Source of the DNA: Campylobacter sp. CNRCH_2014_0184h
GTDB lineage: Bacteria > Campylobacterota > Campylobacteria > Campylobacterales > Campylobacteraceae
NCBI RefSeq assembly: GCF_025772985.1
Contig: NZ_JAKMTB010000006.1
Span: forward strand, 1-64,000
Length of the DNA: 64,000 bases
Direction: 5' to 3'
Shown: positions 17,079-24,866 of the stretch, piece after piece
How the letters are laid out: every line of letters begins with the position of its first letter
Numbering within the stretch: the first letter of the stretch is position 1
Translations under genes and position numbers: made by a program
Notes under the pieces: generated by a model
Told to the model about the DNA's origin: nothing
Database searches by the model: none
What the model saw: only the letters and a program-made list of their open reading frames with translations

Positions 17079-18798
17079 TTTCATCACCATAAAGTATTTC
17101 ATTAAGTTTTATTGTTTCTTTAGATATAGCATAATCTTCATCTTTTATATCACCATATAAAACATAATCCATATTAGAATCTAAAACAAGTTTTAAAATT
17201 TCTTTTTTGCTTTCTAAGTCTAAATTTTCAAATTCTTTATCTTTTAAAATTTCATTTATATCTACTCTATAATCTAAAAAAGCTTTAGTTTTTAACTCTT
17301 GATAAATACCATCTAGCTCTTTTTCATCATTTAAATTTTGTATTTTTTCTTTATAAATTGCATTAAGTGGCATAAGCTCAGCATAAACAAAATTTCCACC
17401 ACCTTGCCAATTTACTGCTTTGCTGATACCACCTTGTTCACCTTCTATTACTTTTTTGAGTCTTTCTTTTGTGATGGTTTCTATATAATCCATTTGTTCT
17501 ATGCCTATCCATTTTCGTTTCATTTTATGAGCAACGGCTAAAGTGGTGCCACTTCCTGCAAAAAAGTCCATTACTATGTCGTTTTCGTTTGTGCTTGCTT
17601 CTATAATTCTTTGTAATAATGCTTCGGGTTTTTGTCCTTTAAAATTGTCATTATAGTAAATCACGGTTTCTTCTAATCTTGAAGTAGAATTATCTATTGC
17701 AAGTGAATTTAATTTATCCCATTTATTACAGTTCCATGTATCTTCAATAGCATATTTATCATTTCTCATTTCATGATTTACGTAATTATAAAAACTTTCT
17801 TGTAAATTCATATCAAACTTAAAATTTTTAAAAATATTATTAATTTCACCTTTATTTAATATAGGTGCAAAATCTTTATTCTGTATATATCTTTTATTAA
17901 ATAAATAGTTATTTTCTTGTTTAGAATAAAATAAAATACAATCATAATTTCTAATATATTTATTAGCAATAGTTTTATATCCACTTACAAATCCCATTCT
18001 CCATATTATTTGCGTAACAAAATTATCTCTACCAAAAATTTCATCCATTAATACCTTTAAATAATGTACTTCATTGTAATCGATATTGATATATATACTT
18101 CCATCATCACTTAAAAATTCTCTAGCGATTTCTAAACGATTTTTCATAAAAGTAAGCCAAGTAGAATGATTAAATTTATCATTATAATTAAAACTATCGT
18201 TGCCAGTATTATAAGGTGGGTCAATGTAGATTAGTTTTACCTTGCTGCGATATTTTTTCTTAAGAGAATGAAGTGCTAAAAGATTATTGCCTTTTATAAG
18301 TAAATTCGGCTCTTCTTTCATCGTTTTTTCTAAATTATTATCGCCAATAATTTCGAAATTTTGAAGTGCTTTTGGAGCAAATAAAGCATCTATTTCATCA
18401 CGAGCTAGTATTTCATTGAAAAATATTTCATTTTGAGTTTCATCATCTTTGCTTTGTCCACCTTTTATAACACCATCTTTAAAAGCAAAATTTAACACCA
18501 CTTCGTTATTTGTTTTTAAAAGAGATTTTGTTTTATTTGCAAGTCCTATTTTGTTAGCATAGCTTGTAAAACTACCACCTAAGCTTCTAAGATCTAAAAA
18601 ATTTAAAAAATCATTAAGCTTAAAAACCAAAGTTTTTTTGCTGAAAATAAAAAATCTACTTTTAAATTCTTCTTTATGTTTACTTTCTTCTAAAAGATAA
18701 TCAAATAATTTCTCATCGTAATTTTGTGCTAAATTTCTAACTTGTCCTAAAGTTTCAAAATATTCTTCTAAATCCTGCAATAATTTATCTTTTAGCAT
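17071..18798 (-). CDS. mod: Type III DNA adenine methyltransferase, Mod subunit
   Basis: A 575-residue beta-class N6-adenine methyltransferase: motif IV DPPYNT at 193-198 precedes motif I FAGSGT at 413-418. The region between (about 240-400) is the target recognition domain and sets the site specificity, which cannot be read from sequence. It starts at ATG 18798 behind AGGAAATAA, with TATAAT at 18832-18827. Unlike many phase-variable mod genes, I see no long homopolymer or tandem repeat in it. It forms an operon with res. It is slightly short for the family but has all core motifs. Confidence 0.94.
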   Translation of the reverse strand: MLKDKLLQDLEEYFETLGQVRNLAQNYDEKLFDYLLEESKHKEEFKSRFFIFSKKTLVFKLNDFLNFLDLRSLGGSFTSYANKIGLANKTKSLLKTNNEVVLNFAFKDGVIKGGQSKDDETQNEIFFNEILARDEIDALFAPKALQNFEIIGDNNLEKTMKEEPNLLIKGNNLLALHSLKKKYRSKVKLIYIDPPYNTGNDSFNYNDKFNHSTWLTFMKNRLEIAREFLSDDGSIYINIDYNEVHYLKVLMDEIFGRDNFVTQIIWRMGFVSGYKTIANKYIRNYDCILFYSKQENNYLFNKRYIQNKDFAPILNKGEINNIFKNFKFDMNLQESFYNYVNHEMRNDKYAIEDTWNCNKWDKLNSLAIDNSTSRLEETVIYYNDNFKGQKPEALLQRIIEASTNENDIVMDFFAGSGTTLAVAHKMKRKWIGIEQMDYIETITKERLKKVIEGEQGGISKAVNWQGGGNFVYAELMPLNAIYKEKIQNLNDEKELDGIYQELKTKAFLDYRVDINEILKDKEFENLDLESKKEILKLVLDSNMDYVLYGDIKDEDYAISKETIKLNEILYGDENV

Positions 18799-19131
18799 TT
18801 ATTTCCTTTTTAATTATTTATAGTTTATTATATAACATTGTGCTTAAAAACAAATATAATTAGCATGGATTACACATATCATAAAAAATCAGAAATTTTA
18901 TAATTTTCATATATTTTAAATTTTTATAAAAATAATATAATTTTAGCAAAAATCCAAAGATTAAATACTTTTGAGACTTGTAAAAAAACTTTTTAACTTT
19001 TTTAATACTTAAAATATCCAAAAACTATTAAACACTGTTAAAAGATATGTAAATATGAATTTTGATTTTAATTTAATATTTAAAAAATATTTTTGTAAAA
19101 TTATATAAATAATATTTTATAGGAATACACA
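18799..19131. promoter_or_regulatory. Divergent promoter region between mod and the KAP gene
   Basis: 333 bp of AT-rich sequence. TATAAT on the minus strand at 18832-18827 is a good -10 box for mod. On the plus side, a TATAAATAAT-like stretch and AGGAA lie just before ATG 19132. No ORF or repeat is seen. Confidence 0.45.
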
Positions 19132-20892
19132 ATGAATAAGATTGATAATATTGCAAATTTTTTAGATAGCAACTCTAAAAAATGTTTAGCTATAAATGGG
19201 TCTTGGGGCATAGGTAAAACTTATTTATGGAAACAAGTTGAAAATAAACTTTCTGAAATAAATGCAGATAAAAAGATTGTTTATATAGATCTTTTTGGCA
19301 AAGAAAGTTATAAGCAGATATTAGAAGAAATAGTTTTTAAAATTCATGGAAACTACAATAAAATAATGAATACTTTTTCACAAATTGCAACCAAAATTGC
19401 AAAAATAAAATCTGCCGGAACAATTAACATTAACCCTGATGCTATTTTCTCATTTTTAAAAAAAGAAGATTTTAAAAAAGTTATTGTGTGTTTTGATAAC
19501 ATAGAAAGAAGAACTGATAATCTTTCTTTGAAAGAAATTTTAGGACTTGTAAATTTACTTAAAGAAGAAAAAGAATGTAATGTTGTTGTGATTTTTCACG
19601 AGAAAGAACTAAAAGAACAAGATGATAATTTGACTGAAAATAATAAAGAAGAAGAGACTGAACAAGATTTTAATAGTTGGTATCAAAAAGCTAAAGAAGA
19701 ACAAACCAAACAATATAATAGTAAAAACTGGTATCAAATATACAAAGAAAAGGTTATTGATTGTGAAATAACGATAAAAAACAATGATGAAATAGCAAAG
19801 GCAATCATAAAAGATAGAATAAATAAATATACTAAAATTACAGATGAGATAAGAAATATTATTGAAAATATTATTTTCGAAAGATATAAAGAACAATGCA
19901 ATGGAAATCTAAGATTGCTATATCATGTGTTAGAGCATATAGATTATTTTAACAAGCATTGTTTTTTATTGTTTTGCAAGTATGAAAATAAAAAAACATT
20001 TTCAGATGCTCTAAAATTAAGTTATAAATCATTAATATCTAAAACTAAAAAATATCTTTCTATTAAAATAGAAGAAAATGATTTATCTTCAAGCTACCAT
20101 CTTTACGAAAAATACCTAAAAAATATGTTTTATTTAAGTAAAGAAGAAAAATACCAACTAAGACGCGATTTTTATCAAACTTTAAAAATTGATCTTTATT
20201 ATAAACTTCAAAACTGCAAGATAGAATATTTGGTAGGTAATTTAAGTGATAAACAATTTGTAAAAGATATTGAAAATTCACTCCTAAAAATAGATTTTTA
20301 TTCAAAAAATGGAATGACACACTATCCTTATGGTTTTTATCAAAACTTACTTTCAACTTACACACAAATTACAAAGAAAAAATTAAGCAACATAGAAGAA
20401 AAAATCAATCAGCACTATATAGAAGCTCTTGTTATGGAAGAATTAGAATTTGATTTTCGCGATGATTATAAATCAGATAAAGATTTTTTAAAATTATTAA
20501 AAGATGAAAAATGGAAGCGTTGTTATGAAGATACCAAAGAAAAATATAAAATAAGCAAGTATGAAAGTATTAATGCTTTTATTAATAGCTATGAGAATAT
20601 AGAAAGTAGTTTTTATCCCGAAGCGATCAAGCAATATAATTTTTTTAAAAAAGAAGAATTAGTACAGCTATTTAAAAATAATAACAATTTTTGTAGGAAA
20701 TTTTTTAATCATTTTTCTATGAATATGGTTGCAAGTCATAAATTTGATGATGATTTAAATAATAATTTATTTCAAGCTTATTTAGATTTTTTAGATTTAG
20801 ATGAAAATAAAATAAAAAAAAGTGTTGTTTTAGAATATATAAATTCACAAAATAGTGTATTAAGAAAGCTACTAATAGAAAATAATCACTAG
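19132..20892 (+). CDS. KAP-type P-loop NTPase
   Basis: A 586-residue protein. Walker A is GSWGIGKT at residues 23-30. A hydrophobic strand, KKVIVCFDNIERR, ends in a Walker B-like Asp122 at about 115-127. The rest is long, helical and charged (about 200-586), with no predicted membrane helix. The GSWG-GKT P-loop close to the N-terminus and the FDxIER motif are features of KAP-family NTPases, many of which occur in mobile islands and some in antiphage systems. It lies next to the type III R-M pair but is divergently transcribed, so it is probably an independent unit. The defence role is inferred from context. Confidence 0.8.
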   Translation: MNKIDNIANFLDSNSKKCLAINGSWGIGKTYLWKQVENKLSEINADKKIVYIDLFGKESYKQILEEIVFKIHGNYNKIMNTFSQIATKIAKIKSAGTININPDAIFSFLKKEDFKKVIVCFDNIERRTDNLSLKEILGLVNLLKEEKECNVVVIFHEKELKEQDDNLTENNKEEETEQDFNSWYQKAKEEQTKQYNSKNWYQIYKEKVIDCEITIKNNDEIAKAIIKDRINKYTKITDEIRNIIENIIFERYKEQCNGNLRLLYHVLEHIDYFNKHCFLLFCKYENKKTFSDALKLSYKSLISKTKKYLSIKIEENDLSSSYHLYEKYLKNMFYLSKEEKYQLRRDFYQTLKIDLYYKLQNCKIEYLVGNLSDKQFVKDIENSLLKIDFYSKNGMTHYPYGFYQNLLSTYTQITKKKLSNIEEKINQHYIEALVMEELEFDFRDDYKSDKDFLKLLKDEKWKRCYEDTKEKYKISKYESINAFINSYENIESSFYPEAIKQYNFFKKEELVQLFKNNNNFCRKFFNHFSMNMVASHKFDDDLNNNLFQAYLDFLDLDENKIKKSVVLEYINSQNSVLRKLLIENNH

Positions 20893-21244
20893 CTTTAAAA
20901 ATAAAATCTTTTCATTGCTTTATACAGTTTTTTGTTAAATTCTTAAAATTAGATTATTTTAATCAAAGTACTATTTAAATTTAAGTTTTCGCAAAAAGCT
21001 TACAAAGCTTACAAAATTCAAACATTCATAGTCAGAAGACCAATAAAACTTGATGTAGATTTTTAAAAATAAAATTGCTATAATACGCGATCGTCACGGC
21101 AAGTAAAATCCGTTCGAGCTTGCCAAAATTACACAAATAATAACTAAACACCACTTCCTTAACATAACCTAACAAAACAAGCTCATAAATCGATTTTAAT
21201 TATTTAATGCTAGGTTGATATTACTTTATAGTAGATTTTTGATT
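20893..21244. other. Intergenic with a promoter and short hairpin
   Basis: 352 bp. TATAAT at 21079-21084 is followed by GGCAAG (21098-21103) and CTTGCC (21119-21124), a possible 6-bp stem. It may be a small RNA start or a scar of a deleted RNA gene. No ORF is convincing. Confidence 0.3.
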
Positions 21245-21787
21245 TTAGGCTTGTTTTTGTTTGTTTTTAGTGGTATTTAATTGCAATAAAATCTTTATAA
21301 TATTTTCAAAGTCTTTAACATCTTCATTTAATAAAGCACATTTATTACTTAATATGGCATATTTATAAGCATTGATAATATCTAAATCAGGATATTTTTC
21401 TTGTAAGCTTTTTATTTTACTTGATTGCTTTACTCTAGCAAGTTTTGATTTATAGAGATTTTTATATTTATCATAAAGTGAAGAGCTAATGCCAATTAAA
21501 GCACCTTCATTTTTAGCTTCTTTAAAGACTCTTAAGACAAATTTGATACAGCCATTTTTTCTGTTAATGCGTCTTGTATCATAAGGATTTTTTAAAGAAT
21601 ATTTAGTGCAATTTACTACCCAAGTGTGAATTATTTTTTCTAATCTATCACTTTTGTTTTGCGAAGGAGTTTCATCTAGTTTTATCTCATCTTTAGGATT
21701 ATCAGCAGATACAGTTTTTTTGAAAAATATATTTTTAAACACAGAATAACTTGCCTTTTTTAACAAAAATTTATAATATTTTATCAT
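21245..21787 (-). CDS. Hypothetical protein, 180 residues
   Basis: A basic, soluble protein (MIKYYKFLLKKASYSVFKNI at the start) with no signal peptide. A central region reads IIHTWVVNCTKYSLKNPYDT, then NGCIKFVLRVFKEAK, and the C-terminal half is helical. I do not recognise a family. It sits beside the tandem repeats at 21864-22159, and a DNA-binding role is possible because it is basic, but no known DNA-binding motif is visible. Confidence 0.6.
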   Translation of the reverse strand: MIKYYKFLLKKASYSVFKNIFFKKTVSADNPKDEIKLDETPSQNKSDRLEKIIHTWVVNCTKYSLKNPYDTRRINRKNGCIKFVLRVFKEAKNEGALIGISSSLYDKYKNLYKSKLARVKQSSKIKSLQEKYPDLDIINAYKYAILSNKCALLNEDVKDFENIIKILLQLNTTKNKQKQA

Positions 21788-21863
21788 ACAAAAATTACAA
21801 AATCATAACATTTTTATTTTTTAAAAAAACACAGCAAATCTCAAAAAAATCTCAAAAAAACAC

Positions 21864-22159
21864 TAAAGGTAACGAAAACATATAATCTAATACTTACGAA
21901 GTAATGTATTGCAAAAACGATTATTTTTAACAAAAATGACAAATTTTATAAAAATCTATAAAAAATACACCAAAAATTTATCAAAATATACGAAATATAT
22001 ACTTTTTAGGCTAAAGGTAACGAAAACGACATATCTGCTTAGCATGGTGTAGTGATTATTTTAAAAATTAGAGTATTTTATACGAAATATATACTTTTTT
22101 ACATTAAAGGTAACGAAAATGGTATATCTGCTTAGCATGGAGTAGTGATTGTTTTAAAA
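21864..22159. repeat. Tandem direct repeats, three copies of a TAAAGGTAACGAAAA unit
   Basis: TAAAGGTAACGAAAA occurs at 21864-21878, 22012-22026 and 22105-22119. The last two sit in near-identical units of about 80 bp (21989-22066 and 22081-22159) at 93-bp periodicity. They share ATACGAAATATATACTTTTT upstream, and ATATCTGCTTAGCATGG plus GTAGTGATT downstream. On the minus strand each unit encodes a short peptide starting MLSRY and containing FVTF. On the plus strand AAAGGT precedes a tiny ORF ending LLSM. A family of small RNAs, type I toxins or binding sites is possible. Confidence 0.6.
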
Positions 22160-22354
22160 TGGGCTATTTTTGATAAATTTTAACCTATAAAACTCCAAAA
22201 AGAAAGCTTTAAAATACAGCTTAAAATTTCCATTTTACTAAACTTTTTATCAAAACAAAAAAAGGTAAGATTTTTTGAAAAAATTAACTTGTATTTTTTT
22301 GGATATTTTTTTATAACTTTAATAAAATGAAGATATATTTTAAGAAAAAATGAG
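22160..22354. other. AT-rich spacer, nothing assigned
   Basis: No ORF or repeat is convincing between the tandem repeats and the inverted-repeat unit. Confidence 0.35.
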
Positions 22355-22513
22355 AGTATTTTTAAGCTAGCGATCCAACTAAAATAGATTTCATTTGTAT
22401 AAAAAATAAAAAAGATAAAATCAGATTAATTTTTATTTTAATATCAATCATGATCACCTCCTTATAATTTAATAAAATATAAAAAGGATCGCAGCTCCAG
22501 CTTTAAAAATACT
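22355..22513. repeat. Inverted repeat pair enclosing a small hydrophobic ORF
   Basis: 22355-22376 (AGTATTTTTAAGCTAGCGAT then CC) is nearly the reverse complement of 22486-22513. The right arm differs mainly by a six-base insertion. The arms flank and partly overlap the 29-codon ORF. In RNA they could pair across the whole message, as in AapA-type toxin messages; as DNA they could be the ends of a 159-bp miniature transposable element. Sequence alone cannot decide. Confidence 0.65.
22362..22451 (-). CDS. 29-residue hydrophobic peptide, candidate type I toxin
   Basis: ATG 22451 to TAA 22362. The peptide begins MIDIKIKINLILSFLFFIQ: two charged residues, a hydrophobic helix, then one Lys and an apolar end. 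The 12 bases immediately before the ATG are AAGGAGGTGATC, a full complement of the conserved 16S rRNA 3' end, far stronger than other sites in this window. Small size, one helix, extreme ribosome site and paired message ends are features of Helicobacter/Campylobacter-type type I toxins. An antisense RNA has not been identified. Toxicity is inference. Confidence 0.55.
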   Translation of the reverse strand: MIDIKIKINLILSFLFFIQMKSILVGSLA

Positions 22514-22923
22514 AAGTGATATAATTTTATAATAATTTTAAATTAAAATAATTTTTTTATATTTTTGATAAAAAGATTAAGATGTATATAAAATAATATT
22601 TGCTTAATCCTAAAAGCAAAAAACCGAAAAAGCCGAGAAACCATTATTTTACCAATGCTAATAATTATAAAATTTCATATGTTTTAATGGTTTAACTAAT
22701 TTTAAAGCCTTATGAATAAAATAAATAAATTATAATGTATTTAGTTTATACTGTCTTCTTTTAATAAAAAAAAGAAATAGAGAATGAATTAGCAATTGAA
22801 TATAAAAAAGTAAAATGTATTTTTTATTTTATTCTTTTTTTAAATATTTTTATAAAAGTCAATTTCTTTTTTAGATTATAATGATAAATTATATTATTTT
22901 AATATGGAGTATTAAAAATTAAT
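22514..22923. other. AT-rich island end, 410 bp
   Basis: No convincing gene. 22617-22652 (AAAACCGAAAAAGCCGAGAA core) resembles, in inverted orientation, 2563-2596 beside the integrase. Both may be further protein-binding sites at the element ends. Confidence 0.35.
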
Positions 22924-22954
22924 TTTTGAGAAAAAAACCGCTACCAAAACCGCT
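22924..22954. repeat. Right-end copy of the arm-type repeat
   Basis: These 31 bp are identical to 1293-1323 and contain ACCGCTACC and ACCGCT elements 12 bp apart. They lie 44 bp inside the right attachment site. Probable integrase arm-binding site, by position. Confidence 0.6.
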
Positions 22955-22997
22955 CCCTGAGTTTTTTAAAAATTTTAGAAAGTAGCTTCAAAGCATG

Positions 22998-23051
22998 GTG
23001 GTGCGGATGAAAGGACTTGAACCTTCACGCATTGCTGCACCAGATCCTAAG
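22998..23051. repeat. Right attachment site within tRNA-Leu
   Basis: 54 bp identical to 1145-1198. It covers the tRNA-Leu 3' half from the anticodon loop to the CCA end plus one base. Confidence 0.93.
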
Positions 23052-23083
23052 TCTGGCGTGTCTGCCAATTTCACCACATCCGC
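22999..23083 (-). tRNA. tRNA-Leu (anticodon TAG)
   Basis: 85 nt with encoded CCA. The acceptor stem GCGGATG pairs with CATCCGC, a long variable arm is present as expected for Leu, and the anticodon loop is CTTAGGA. It is intact and serves as the island's integration site. Confidence 0.96.
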
Positions 23084-23088
23084 AAAAG

Positions 23089-23165
23089 TGGTACGCTCAA
23101 GAGGATTCGAACCTCTGACCTACGGCTTAGAAGGCCGTTGCTCTATCCAGCTGAGCTATGAGCGC
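23089..23165 (-). tRNA. tRNA-Arg (anticodon TCT)
   Basis: 77 nt with encoded CCA; anticodon loop CTTCTAA within the stem ACGGC/GCCGT; T-loop GGTTCGAATCC. Five bases from tRNA-Leu, probably cotranscribed. Confidence 0.96.
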
Positions 23166-23192
23166 ATAAAAATAAAAGTAACAATAGGCTTA

Positions 23193-23269
23193 TGGTGCGC
23201 CCGATAGGAATCGAACCCATAACCTACAGATCCGAAGTCTGTTGCTCTATCCAGTTGAGCTACGAGCGC
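23193..23269 (-). tRNA. tRNA-Arg (anticodon TCG)
   Basis: 77 nt with encoded CCA; anticodon loop CTTCGGA within ACAGA/TCTGT; T-loop GGTTCGATTCC. Member of the five-tRNA cluster. Confidence 0.95.
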
Positions 23270-23272
23270 TGA

Positions 23273-23349
23273 TGGGGTGAGTGATGGGAATCGAACCCAC
23301 GACCCTCAGGACCACAATCTGATGCTCTAACCGACTGAGCTACACTCAC
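23273..23349 (-). tRNA. tRNA-His (anticodon GTG)
   Basis: 77 nt with encoded CCA; anticodon loop TTGTGGT; discriminator C. The base at 23350 would supply the G-1 typical of tRNA-His. Confidence 0.95.
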
Positions 23350-23361
23350 CATTTATAAAAA

Positions 23362-23439
23362 TGGTCGGGGTGAAAGGATTCGAACCTTCGGCCCCTTGGT
23401 CCCAAACCAAGTGCGCTAACCAGACTGCGCTACACCCCG
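23362..23439 (-). tRNA. tRNA-Pro (anticodon TGG)
   Basis: 78 nt with encoded CCA; acceptor CGGGGTG/CACCCCG; anticodon loop TTTGGGA. First gene of the tRNA cluster in its direction of transcription. Confidence 0.95.
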
Positions 23440-23486
23440 ATGTACAAAAATAAAGCGTTATTCTACATAAAAAAATATTAAAAGTC

Positions 23487-23527
23487 AAGATAAAAAAATA
23501 TTTAGCATAAAAAATGCTAAATATTTT
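23487..23527 (-). terminator. Intrinsic terminator after terC
   Basis: A perfect 14-bp stem (23495-23508 with 23514-23527) and a five-base loop, followed on the minus strand by a T run. It ends leftward transcription from the terC block before the tRNA cluster. Confidence 0.8.
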
Positions 23528-23532
23528 AAGAA

Positions 23533-24252
23533 TTATTTGTTTGTTTGTTTGTTTTGTGAAATGATGTTTAAAATTTCTACTATCAAAGAAAAAGCCATAG
23601 CTGTATAAATATATGCTTTATCTATATGGATATCAAAACTTTCACATACTAAAACAAAGCCTATCATTACTAAAAATACCAAAGCTAAGATTTTAATACT
23701 TGGATATTTTTCCACAAAATCTGCAATTGGTTTAGAAGCAAAAAGCATAACTAAAACTGCAACAATAACAGCAATAATCATAATCTCTATATCTTGAGCA
23801 ATGCCCACAGCAGTAATAACACTATCAAGAGAAAATACTATGTCTATCACAGCTATTTCAGCAACTACAACCCAAAGCTTATTACTAATTTTTATATTAC
23901 TTTGACTTTCCTCTTGGTGCATTATACTTTCTTTAATTTCCTTAATAGACTTAACTATTAAAAACAGCCCTCCAAGTAAAAGCACTAAATCCCTACCTGA
24001 AATTTCATTGCCTAATATACTAAATAAAGGTGTGACAAGTTTCATCACCCAAAATAAAGACAATAACAATAAAATTCTAGTAATCATCGCAAAAGCAAGA
24101 CCTAGAATTCTACCCTTATCTCTATGTTCTGGTGGTAATTTAGAAACTAAAATCGCTAGAAAAATGATATTATCAATACCTAGTACAATCTCCAAAGCTG
24201 TAAGAGTAAGCAATACCACCCAAGCATCTACACTAAAAATCCATTCAAACAT
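23533..24252 (-). CDS. TerC/Alx-family integral membrane protein
   Basis: A 239-residue membrane protein with about seven helices. Family motifs are visible: ALEIVLGIDNIIFLAIL near residues 18-34 and AVIDIVFSLDSVITAVG near 133-149, each with the acidic residue pair that lies inside the membrane and binds metal. Relatives export Mn2+ or support metal loading of exoenzymes. The C-terminal end (NKQTNK) is encoded by a run of TTTG repeats. It is separated from purN by 41 bases and is the last gene of the leftward block. Confidence 0.9.
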   Translation of the reverse strand: MFEWIFSVDAWVVLLTLTALEIVLGIDNIIFLAILVSKLPPEHRDKGRILGLAFAMITRILLLLSLFWVMKLVTPLFSILGNEISGRDLVLLLGGLFLIVKSIKEIKESIMHQEESQSNIKISNKLWVVVAEIAVIDIVFSLDSVITAVGIAQDIEIMIIAVIVAVLVMLFASKPIADFVEKYPSIKILALVFLVMIGFVLVCESFDIHIDKAYIYTAMAFSLIVEILNIISQNKQTNK

Positions 24253-24293
24253 TTACTTTCCTTAAACAAAAGCGTAATTATAATGATGAAAAA

Positions 24294-24866
24294 TTAATCA
24301 TTTTCAAAAATTTTTACAATGGCTTCAGGCAAAAGTGTATGTTCGAGCTGGTGAATTTTATCTTCAAACTCTTCAAAGCTTAGCTTAGCTTTTTCAAACG
24401 CCTTTTGTGCAATGATTTTACCACCATCAAGCTCTTCATTAACCCAATGCACACTAATGCCTGCTACTTTCATATCACTTTCATAGCTTTCTTTGATAGC
24501 ATGAGCACCTTTGAATAAAGGAAGCAAAGAAGGATGAAGATTAATAGCTTTTATATTTTGAGTAAAAACAGGACTTAAAATTCGCATAAATCCTGCTAGG
24601 ATAGTCAAATCTACTTGACTTTCTTTTATAATTTTTACTAATTCTGCGTCAAATTCTTCTCTTGAAGTAAATTTTTCATGTTCTATGATTTTAGTTTCAA
24701 GACCATATTTTAAAGCTCTTTGTATGCCATAAGCTTCTTTTTTATTGCATACGCACAAAACCACTTCAAAGGTATTTTTACCAAAAGTTTTTTTATGTAA
24801 TTTTTCTAAAATATTTTCCAAATTACTTCCATTACCACTAAATAAAACTGCTAGTTTTATAAGCAT
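24294..24866 (-). CDS. purN: Phosphoribosylglycinamide formyltransferase
   Basis: A 190-residue enzyme transferring a formyl group from 10-formyl-THF to GAR, step three of purine synthesis. Visible: the N-terminal LAVLFSGNGSNLENIL phosphate-binding segment; the catalytic block INLHPSLLPLFKGAHAIKES, with the conserved His-Pro-Ser-Leu; and GISVHWVNEELDGGKII, with the catalytic Asp. The ATG overlaps the end of nnr by ten bases, with GGGG as ribosome site, so the two are coupled. Confidence 0.94.
   Translation of the reverse strand: MLIKLAVLFSGNGSNLENILEKLHKKTFGKNTFEVVLCVCNKKEAYGIQRALKYGLETKIIEHEKFTSREEFDAELVKIIKESQVDLTILAGFMRILSPVFTQNIKAINLHPSLLPLFKGAHAIKESYESDMKVAGISVHWVNEELDGGKIIAQKAFEKAKLSFEEFEDKIHQLEHTLLPEAIVKIFEND

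Larger units (their letters stand above)
1145..23051. mobile_element. 21.9-kb genomic island integrated in tRNA-Leu(TAG)
   Basis: The island is bounded by 54-bp direct repeats (1145-1198 and 22998-23051). It carries a tyrosine integrase at its left end, an AlpA-type HTH gene, a RepA-like ATPase, a repressor and iteron-like repeats. Cargo is a type III restriction-modification system, a 1210-residue putative defence protein, a KAP NTPase, small membrane peptides and many gene remnants. No capsid, tail, terminase, conjugation or relaxase gene is visible, so it is not a complete prophage or conjugative element. A plasmid-like island or phage satellite fits best; this is inferred from gene content. 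Confidence 0.9.

Noticed and set aside
17071-18798. Phase-variable repeats in mod
   Set aside because: No homopolymer of G or C and no tandem repeat of meaningful length is present in the gene.
21098-21124. Functional tRNA
   Set aside because: Acceptor-like pairing and a TTCGAG stretch exist, but there is no T-stem, D-arm or anticodon arm.
21864-22159. Possible CRISPR array at the tandem repeats
   Set aside because: The repeated unit is about 80 bp with most of it conserved, so there are no spacers.
1145-23051. Complete prophage or conjugative element
   Set aside because: No capsid, terminase, tail, relaxase or secretion genes were found.
22995-23207. 70-residue plus-strand ORF
   Set aside because: It lies antisense across tRNA-Leu and tRNA-Arg genes; the reading frame is a by-product.
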